Assembly: GCA_000817105.1 (NCBI GenBank)
Contig: JUEP01000013.1
Span: 1 to 60,730 of the forward strand
Reading direction: 5' to 3'
DNA from: a marine actinobacterium MedAcidi-G3
Lineage (GTDB): Bacteria > Actinomycetota > Acidimicrobiia > Acidimicrobiales > Poriferisodalaceae
Length of the DNA stretch: 60,730 nt
This document shows positions 54,677 to 60,730 of the stretch, piece by piece. Under the pieces are notes generated by a model. It had not been told where the DNA came from. It ran no database searches and saw only the letters and a program-made list of their open reading frames with translations. Numbering within the stretch: position 1 is the stretch's first letter; every line of letters begins with the position of its first letter. A program made the position numbers and the translations under genes.

Positions 54677-56010
54677 TAGAGATCTCGGGCGTCTTCGGTT
54701 CCGGGAAGCAACAAGTGAATCCAATCGTCCCACGGGCGAGTGGTAGTCGTCTCTGGATCGACCTGCTCGAAGGCGCCGCCGACCGCTATTAGATTATCGA
54801 TCGCAGCTGCGGACATCCCAGCCACCTCAGACAGCACGTCGCGAGTGTGTTGCCCCATGGAAGGCCCAGCTCCAGTCCAACGGCCACTAGTCCTACCCAA
54901 TTTCACGGGTGAGTTGGTAAAGACGTCGCGCCCGAGACGCGTGGATTCAGCTACCTGATACCACTGGCGACTTGTTACATGAGTGTCATGCAGTAGATCC
55001 TCGTTGGTGGAGACAATGTGTGCAGCGATTCCAGCAGCTTGTAGTCGGCCAGCGAGATCTTCGGATTCGAAACCTGCAGTCCATGCGGCGATTTGCTCAT
55101 CAAGTCGATCTTGGGCAGAGACTCTTATTGAGGGGTCATCGAAGTCGGAGTCGACACATGAGCCTAAAACAGCTCGAAGAGCGTCCCAATCCTGCGATTC
55201 GGTCGCGCTGATGGCGATCCACCGTTCGTCGCCTGAACACGGATAGACACCTTGGGGGGAGCCCCACATTGAACGGTTGCCCATTCGGCTGTGCACCGTA
55301 CCGGTTAACTCGTAATCCATAACAAAGGGCCCCAGCAGTGCCAGAGTTGTCTCGAACTGGCTGATGTCCACATGCACGCCTTCGCCCGTTGCGTCACGCT
55401 GCTCAAGTCCTGTAATGGTCGCAATCGCAGCGTGTAGGGCGGACATGTAGTCGGGAGGAGCAACCGTAGCGATCCCTGCAGGTGGGTCCTGCGCATGGCC
55501 TGTGAAATCATCCATTCCGACAAGCGGAGCTTGGTTGGGACCCCACGCAACAAATGGGTAGTAGGGCAGGTCCTCGTTGCTTCCAAATCCAGGCAACTGG
55601 ACGTAAACGATGTCTGGATTGATAGCTGCTACTGCCTCATAATCGAATCCTAAATCGACGAGGGCTCGAGCTCCGAAGTTTGCAAGAAACACGTCACATT
55701 CAGCTAGGAGCTGCATAGCGGCCGCTTTTCCCTCAGCAGTTTTCAGTTCAAGACCAACACTCCGTTTAGAAGCGTTCATCTCTGAAACGTAGGGACTTGT
55801 ATCGGAGGCGATCGCAGCCAAGTCGTCACGGTCTTTTAGCCACGCGGAGCCCAAGATCCGCACCACATCTGGGCTTGTCTGAGATTCGACCTTCAACACG
55901 TCCGCTCCGAAGTGGGCCATCAATTTGCCACAATACGGAGAAGCGATAGCTATCCCTAGTTCAAAGACACGGATTCCGTTGAGCGGAAGATCGGTTTCGG
56001 TAACTGTCAC
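54676..56010 (-). CDS. Class III CoA-transferase (CaiB/BaiF), catalytic-Asp-containing subunit
   Basis: The 444-residue product is a class III CoA-transferase moving CoA between acids. NGIRVFELGIAIASPYCGKLMAHFGADVLKVE opens the fold, catalytic Asp187 lies in APPDYMSALH, and GEGVHVDISQFE follows. It overlaps the Asp-lacking copy by one base and starts 17 bases after the HyuAB gene stop, so all three form one transcript. Alone or with the second copy it could activate an unusual carboxylic acid for dehydrogenation. Confidence 0.9.
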   Translation of the reverse strand: MTVTETDLPLNGIRVFELGIAIASPYCGKLMAHFGADVLKVESQTSPDVVRILGSAWLKDRDDLAAIASDTSPYVSEMNASKRSVGLELKTAEGKAAAMQLLAECDVFLANFGARALVDLGFDYEAVAAINPDIVYVQLPGFGSNEDLPYYPFVAWGPNQAPLVGMDDFTGHAQDPPAGIATVAPPDYMSALHAAIATITGLEQRDATGEGVHVDISQFETTLALLGPFVMDYELTGTVHSRMGNRSMWGSPQGVYPCSGDERWIAISATESQDWDALRAVLGSCVDSDFDDPSIRVSAQDRLDEQIAAWTAGFESEDLAGRLQAAGIAAHIVSTNEDLLHDTHVTSRQWYQVAESTRLGRDVFTNSPVKLGRTSGRWTGAGPSMGQHTRDVLSEVAGMSAAAIDNLIAVGGAFEQVDPETTTTRPWDDWIHLLLPGTEDARDL

Positions 56011-56026
56011 GTAGCGTCCCCCAAAG

Positions 56027-59000
56027 CTATCCCGTTACGTACCCTAATCTCTTATCTCTGGCTCTAGCTTCAGCTTGCCGATTTAGCGGATCGCCTAAAC
56101 CACCACCACCGGGAAATTCAATCCTTAGCCGGCGACCTGCCGGAACTGTCGTGTTGCCCTTTGCGGGCACGAAGGTTCCATCGTCGAGGGTCAACCGGCC
56201 CTTCATGCCCTTGTCCCCGCCGTGACGCCCCCTAGCTGGGTATTTCACCCGTTCGAAGGTGGCGCTGAAGACGAATTGACCCTCCGTTCGGTGCCCAAGT
56301 TCCACTATCTGGCCAAGGCCGCCTCTGAACTCCCCGTCACCCCCGGAATCCGGTCGAAACTCCTTTTGCCAAAAAACTAACGGGGAGACGACCTCGTTGA
56401 TTTCCACGGGCATGTTCTTCACGCCGCTAGGAAACGCGGTTGCAGAAAGGCCATCTTGGCCCGGTCGGGCACCGGCGCCGCCAGAGTTGAAACTCATCAT
56501 CATGAACTGCCTGCCAGGTTGGTCGTCCCAGTCGCCACTTGCCAGCAGATTCCACAGCGAACTCGTCCCTTCTGCCGGGACTTTGGCAGGAAGTACTTGA
56601 CTCAGACACCCATAAACTGCGTCAGGAAGCATCTGACCCATAACGTGTCGAATATTTACTGCAGCCGGTCGTGGCGCGTTAAGGATGCATCCAAGGGGTG
56701 CCGAGACTTGAATCACTTCAAGAGACCCTGCATTGTTGGGAATGTTCGGTCCGATGATGCAGCGCACCCCAAATGAGGTATAGGCATCCGTATAGGACAT
56801 TGGAACATTGATCCCGTGTGGCTGAACGGGGCTCGTTCCGTCAAAGCGGACATGAATTCCGTTACTTTCAATCTCTAGTTCTGTGACGATATCGAGGGGT
56901 TCATCGACACCGTCTACTCGCATTTCGGAGCGCCAAGTACCAGTCGGAAGCTGACTTATCTCCGCCAGCATTGCTTTTTTGGAAGTCTCGATGATGTGCT
57001 CTCCGAGGTCGTCAAGGTCCGCGAGCTGGTATTCCTGCATCATGTCAAGCAAGCGCGCTGACCCAACCCGGTTGCAGGCGGCAAGAGAGTAAATGTCTCC
57101 CATCACTTGAACCCCGTCCCGAACATTCGACTCGATTATCTGCACGACGTTCTGGTCGAAAACCTCCTCGACAGCGAAACGCATAATTGGTAGCTGCAAT
57201 CCCTCGTGAAAAATTTCTCGAGACGTAGCGCTAAACCCGACTCCTCCGATATCAACAACGTGACTCGTACAGGCGAAGAGCGCTACAAGAGTGTTGTCAG
57301 CAAAGACGGGAGTTACTACCACAACATCAAAAAGGTGTCCTGTGCCCTTCCACGGGTCGTTGGTGAGGAAAATGTCCCCCGGTCGCATCGTCTGAACAGG
57401 GAACTCAGCCAAGAAATGTCCGACAGAAGCGGCCATCGAATTTACGTGCCCGGGTGTTCCGGTTATCGATTGAGCCAACATTCGTCCCTGTGGGTCAAAA
57501 ACACCAGCAGAGAGGTCACCGGCTTCACGAGTTGAAGTCGAAAACGCTGACCGCACCAAGGTGGTCGCTTGTTCTTGCACCACTGCGATAAGCCGGTTCC
57601 ACATAATGTCTCTATGTAAGGTCTTGACTCTCTCAGAGGCTGCTTTATCTGCGGACCCGCTTCCTTTCTCGTATCTGTGGATTCGCAGGTGCCCGCTGTC
57701 TGTCAACGAGGCTCTGTAGTTCTCCGGGAGGAATGTGGTGGTCTGATCTTCTGTGATGAGCGCGGGGCCATCGATGCGGTGGCCGCTTAAGCGGTGGCGA
57801 GGAACGACTGCTGTGTCACTCGCAATGCCGGTCGTGGGGTCGACTGTCCGAGTTAACGCAAGATCGTCCGGTTGAGATGTGGCATCGTCCCACGACTCCT
57901 GATGAACGGCTTTCGGGAGAGAACTAACCGTAACAACCCAGCTAAGAGCCTCAACGCCGAGCCCAGTAATCTCGCGACCGTAAAGTCTTCGGTACTCGTC
58001 CACGAAGCTTTCATCCAAGATCTTTTGGAGGTGTGGGGAATCTGGTTTGGGTGAACTGAAGATCTCCGAAAGGTCGAGTTCGACGGTAATTTCGTGGCCT
58101 TGTCCTTCGTATCTCATGAAGGCCTTCGCACTCCTAGTCAATTCAGCCTGTCCAGCGGCTCTCCTTACTATTTGTTCTGCTTCTGTGAGCATCTCGTCCA
58201 GCATCGTCGCGAGGTCCTCAACTTCGAGGTCGCATAGTTTCATGTATCGAGTTCGCACACTCTCATGAGACGCTGGTGCATGTAGGAAGCCGATCGCCGA
58301 CCCAACTCCAGCTCCACTTGGGATGACGATCTCGGTGATGCCCAGCTTTTCGGCCACTCGGACGGCATGAAGGGGAGCGGCCCCTCCGAACGCGATCAAG
58401 GTGCCGTCTGTAATGTCGCAGCCTTGTTCAATGGCATGAACACGCCCAGCGCTTGCCATGTTCTCATCAACTGTTTCCGATACGCCGAAAGCTGCAGTAT
58501 CGACGTCAAACCCTTCGGTCCGCAACAGATTGTTTTCAATCGACGCCACAGAATCGGCCTGAGAAAAGTTCAGGTCGCCGGTTGCAAAGCCATCCGAAAG
58601 GATCCGGCCTAGTGCTACATCGGCATCGGTAACCGTGGGCTCGACGCCTCCACGCCCATAGCAGGCTGGCCCTGGTTCGCTGCCTGCACTTCGCGGACCA
58701 ACGGCGATGCGGCCCAGCTCGTCTAGTGACGCTATCGATGACCCTCCTGCGCCGATTTCGACCATTTCAATAACTGGTAGACGCAGTGGTAAGCCGCTGC
58801 CGGCCAAGAATCGATACTCGCGACCAACTTCAAACTCCCGAGAAGTCCGAGGTTGGCCGTTGTTGATTATGCAGAGCTTGGCGGTGGTGCCTCCCATGTC
58901 GAAACTCAAAGCCTTTTCGATTCCAAAGCTCCTGGCTATTTCAGCTGAGAGGAGCGCCCCTCCGGCAGGGCCACTTTCCACAAGCCTGACCGGAAACTGC

Positions 59001-59755
59001 AACGCATCCTCAAGGGTTCCTAGACCGCCGCCCGATTGCATCAGCAACATTGGGCAGCTCATTCCTAGCGAATTTCTTCGAGTCTCAAGGTCTGTGAGAT
59101 ACCGAGTTAGTAACGGCTGGATGTAGGCGTTAGCGCACGTCGTCGAGAAGCGTTCGTACTCGCGAATTTCGGGGCAAACTTCGCTTGAAAGCGAAAGCGA
59201 GACTTCAGGCCAATGGGTTTCGATAATTTCAGCGGCGCGGGCTTCATGGTCTGAGTTGGTGTAGCTGTGTAGAAATCCGATAGCGATGCTCTCCACATCA
59301 CTTGCTTTCAGCTGCTTTACCGCTCTCGCTACAGCCTCCCCGTCGAGGTCCTTCAGAATTGACCCGTTGGACGCCAAACGCTCGGGAATTCCGATTCGGA
59401 GGTCTCGGGGCACAAGAGGCTCGGGTCGAACCATTGCGAGGTCGTATTGCTCAAATCTGTTTTCGTGGGCGATTTCAACCGAGTCGCGCATGCCAGCGGT
59501 TGTCAACAACGCGGTTCGAGCGCCCCTTCTCTCAATAAGCGCATTTGTTGCCAACGTTGTGCCGTGTACGAATACGTCGACATCTTGGGGCGATAAGGCG
59601 GCGTCGAGCAGAACCCGCTCTATGCCGTCAATGACAGCGACCGCAGGTTCTAGGGGTGTAGTTAGGACCTTTGCAGTGTGAAGTTCGCCATGTGCTTCGA
59701 GGGCTATGTCAGTGAATGTTCCGCCAATGTCAGCAGCAAGCCTTATAGAAGTCAT
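56027..59755 (-). CDS. Fused hydantoinase/5-oxoprolinase (HyuA-HyuB)
   Basis: The 1242-residue product fuses the HyuA-type ATPase half (about 1-680) to the HyuB-type half (about 690-1242). HyuA signs are LAADIGGTFTDIALE and the actin-like FDMGGTTAKLCI phosphate loop, plus EIGAGGSSIA. HyuB signs are MWNRLIAVVQEQATTLVRSAFSTSTREAGDLSAG, NDPWKGTGHLFDVVVVTP and the Gly-rich tail RIEFPGGGGLGDPLNR. Characterised members open hydantoins, 5-oxoproline or N-methylhydantoin with ATP, or carboxylate ketones. Context with two CoA-transferases and an acyl-CoA dehydrogenase suggests ATP-driven opening or carboxylation of a ring/ketone before CoA transfer. ATG 59755 is normal. The substrate remains unknown. 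Confidence 0.9.
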   Translation of the reverse strand: MTSIRLAADIGGTFTDIALEAHGELHTAKVLTTPLEPAVAVIDGIERVLLDAALSPQDVDVFVHGTTLATNALIERRGARTALLTTAGMRDSVEIAHENRFEQYDLAMVRPEPLVPRDLRIGIPERLASNGSILKDLDGEAVARAVKQLKASDVESIAIGFLHSYTNSDHEARAAEIIETHWPEVSLSLSSEVCPEIREYERFSTTCANAYIQPLLTRYLTDLETRRNSLGMSCPMLLMQSGGGLGTLEDALQFPVRLVESGPAGGALLSAEIARSFGIEKALSFDMGGTTAKLCIINNGQPRTSREFEVGREYRFLAGSGLPLRLPVIEMVEIGAGGSSIASLDELGRIAVGPRSAGSEPGPACYGRGGVEPTVTDADVALGRILSDGFATGDLNFSQADSVASIENNLLRTEGFDVDTAAFGVSETVDENMASAGRVHAIEQGCDITDGTLIAFGGAAPLHAVRVAEKLGITEIVIPSGAGVGSAIGFLHAPASHESVRTRYMKLCDLEVEDLATMLDEMLTEAEQIVRRAAGQAELTRSAKAFMRYEGQGHEITVELDLSEIFSSPKPDSPHLQKILDESFVDEYRRLYGREITGLGVEALSWVVTVSSLPKAVHQESWDDATSQPDDLALTRTVDPTTGIASDTAVVPRHRLSGHRIDGPALITEDQTTTFLPENYRASLTDSGHLRIHRYEKGSGSADKAASERVKTLHRDIMWNRLIAVVQEQATTLVRSAFSTSTREAGDLSAGVFDPQGRMLAQSITGTPGHVNSMAASVGHFLAEFPVQTMRPGDIFLTNDPWKGTGHLFDVVVVTPVFADNTLVALFACTSHVVDIGGVGFSATSREIFHEGLQLPIMRFAVEEVFDQNVVQIIESNVRDGVQVMGDIYSLAACNRVGSARLLDMMQEYQLADLDDLGEHIIETSKKAMLAEISQLPTGTWRSEMRVDGVDEPLDIVTELEIESNGIHVRFDGTSPVQPHGINVPMSYTDAYTSFGVRCIIGPNIPNNAGSLEVIQVSAPLGCILNAPRPAAVNIRHVMGQMLPDAVYGCLSQVLPAKVPAEGTSSLWNLLASGDWDDQPGRQFMMMSFNSGGAGARPGQDGLSATAFPSGVKNMPVEINEVVSPLVFWQKEFRPDSGGDGEFRGGLGQIVELGHRTEGQFVFSATFERVKYPARGRHGGDKGMKGRLTLDDGTFVPAKGNTTVPAGRRLRIEFPGGGGLGDPLNRQAEARARDKRLGYVTG

Positions 59756-59783
59756 GTGGAGAGCCTAGAACAGAGTTATGAAG

Positions 59784-60730
59784 TTACATTTCGAGAGCAT
59801 CGAGGTGTCTGGAGATAACGAGCTTTTGGATTTCGGAGGTTCCCTCGTAAATCTGGTACACCCGAACGTCTCGATAAATTTTCTCGACGAGATGATCTTC
59901 TAAAAAGCCGGCGCCTCCATGTATCTGGATGGCCTTAGAAGCGACCCATTCGGCGACTTCGGATGCGAACAACTTGGCCATTGAGGCAGCGGCCGCAGAA
60001 TCCAGTCCTGTGTCTTGGAGGGTTGCCGCATGAAGGTACATCTGTCGTGCTGCTTCGACCTTCGTCGCCATCTCTGCGAGGAGGAATGCGATCGTCTGAT
60101 GCTCAATAATCGGCTTACCGAAAGTATCGCGAAGTTCGGCGTATTCCTTGGCTAATCGAAGTGCCTGACGCGCTCCGCCGACTGCTTGCGCTGCAACAGC
60201 AATCCGCCCAACAGACAAGCCGCTCAGGGCGATCGCAAGGCCGCGCCCTTCTTCGCCCAGTAAGTCAGATTCGGGGACTCGCATAGCGTCAAACCGGACC
60301 TGACAAAGATCATTAGTCCGATGGCCCAACTTGGCCTCCCGGGCTATTACTTGATACCCCGGGTTGTCAGTTGGTGTGACGAAGGCGCTAAGGCCGCTCT
60401 TGCCGGCTTCTGGATTGGTAATAGCCACTATCATCGCCACGTCAGACGTCTGTCCGCCTGTAATGAATGCCTTATGGCCGTCAAGGACGAATTCATCTCC
60501 ATCGCGTACTGCTTTGGTGGTGATCGCCGATGCGTCAGACCCGGTGTGAGGTTCAGTAAGGTGGAAAGACCCCATCCACTCACCCGAGCACAGCTTCGGC
60601 AGCACACTCTCCTTTTGTTTGAGGGAGCCGTAGGCGTTAATTCCAGCAGCAACTGGGGAGTTGCTACCGGACATCATGTTGCTTATGCCACCATCCACTG
60701 CGGAGATCTCTTCCATTGCTACTGCATAGG
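59784..60730 (-). CDS. Acyl-CoA dehydrogenase, 5' end cut by window edge
   Basis: About 315 C-terminal residues of an acyl-CoA dehydrogenase are visible, and the frame is open to the right edge. Features: YAVAMEEISAVDGG at the edge, FHLTEPHTGSDASAITT (substrate/FAD strand), LSVGRIAVAAQAVGGARQAL, FGKPIIEHQ and IHGGAGFLEDHLVEKIYRDVRVYQIYEGTSEIQ. The catalytic Glu is at the medium-chain position, in YEGT, unlike the isovaleryl-type enzyme at 23.5 kb. The gene ends 28 bases before HyuAB, on the same strand, and so probably begins the CoA-transferase operon. A start must lie beyond base 60730. Confidence 0.92.
   Translation of the reverse strand, partial: YAVAMEEISAVDGGISNMMSGSNSPVAAGINAYGSLKQKESVLPKLCSGEWMGSFHLTEPHTGSDASAITTKAVRDGDEFVLDGHKAFITGGQTSDVAMIVAITNPEAGKSGLSAFVTPTDNPGYQVIAREAKLGHRTNDLCQVRFDAMRVPESDLLGEEGRGLAIALSGLSVGRIAVAAQAVGGARQALRLAKEYAELRDTFGKPIIEHQTIAFLLAEMATKVEAARQMYLHAATLQDTGLDSAAAASMAKLFASEVAEWVASKAIQIHGGAGFLEDHLVEKIYRDVRVYQIYEGTSEIQKLVISRHLDALEM

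Overview
This window is a gene-dense, medium-GC chromosomal segment, most likely from an uncultured, probably marine, actinobacterium of Acidimicrobiia type. That assignment is inference. It rests on several enzymes of F420-linked families (a deazaflavin-dependent nitroreductase, an LLM-class oxidoreductase, a PPOX-class protein), a monomeric NADP isocitrate dehydrogenase, a TetR / accD1 / accA1 / acyl-CoA dehydrogenase block like that of mycobacteria, and an SCP2-like domain fused to an alpha/beta hydrolase. The mix of sulfatase, PhyH dioxygenase, enolase-superfamily enzyme, flavin monooxygenase and class III CoA-transferases would also fit an oligotrophic marine heterotroph such as SAR202. 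I saw no phage genes, insertion sequences, CRISPR arrays or rRNA.

Layout. 1-1.3 kb: end of a conserved gene of the kind found beside UGSC (seleno)proteins, secG, and a tRNA-Leu whose anticodon reads AAG. 1.3-4.2 kb: zinc alcohol dehydrogenase, DsrE-like protein, PPOX protein, and a small minus-strand gene (3760-3999) with an in-frame TGA. 4.2-7.3 kb: metallo-hydrolase and arylsulfatase. 7.4-17.7 kb: Baeyer-Villiger-type monooxygenase, propeller-like protein, carotenoid-cleavage-type oxygenase, hydrolase, SDR, PhyH dioxygenase, membrane desaturase, ThrH-like phosphatase and a VOC protein. Together these look like a module for oxidative breakdown of an isoprenoid or other lipid. 17.7-23.5 kb: methyltransferase, MFS exporter, crotonase, CMD-family protein, F420 nitroreductase and an enolase-superfamily enzyme. 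23.5-28.9 kb: a TetR-controlled isovaleryl-CoA / methylcrotonyl-CoA (leucine) operon with a clear operator palindrome. 28.9-33.3 kb: aromatic-type FAD monooxygenase, a divergent adenosylhomocysteinase coupled to a purine nucleoside phosphorylase, and an M20 peptidase. 33.3-41 kb: argG with a long leader, and a complete Opp/Dpp-type peptide ABC transporter. 41-45 kb: monomeric isocitrate dehydrogenase and an acyl-CoA ligase.

45-60.7 kb is a catabolic region rich in CoA-thioester enzymes. It holds a TcuA-like flavoprotein dehydrogenase, class II aldolase, group-D-type flavin monooxygenase, FadJ-like bifunctional enzyme, branched-chain aminotransferase, LLM oxidoreductase, VOC protein, two adjacent class III CoA-transferases (one lacking the catalytic Asp), a fused HyuA-HyuB hydantoinase/oxoprolinase and an acyl-CoA dehydrogenase cut by the right edge. 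Substrates cannot be read from sequence; activation to a CoA ester followed by dehydrogenation is the common theme.

Genes are packed tightly, with many overlaps of 1-11 bases and few recognisable terminators. Stretches over about 150 bases without a confident gene are 2415-2602, 3650-4222 (partly filled by two weak small ORFs), 33344-33665 (argG leader) and 40915-41124. The most interesting items are the TGA-interrupted small gene, the A34 tRNA-Leu, the adenosylhomocysteinase homologue with altered active-site positions next to its own phosphorylase, and the probable two-subunit CoA-transferase.
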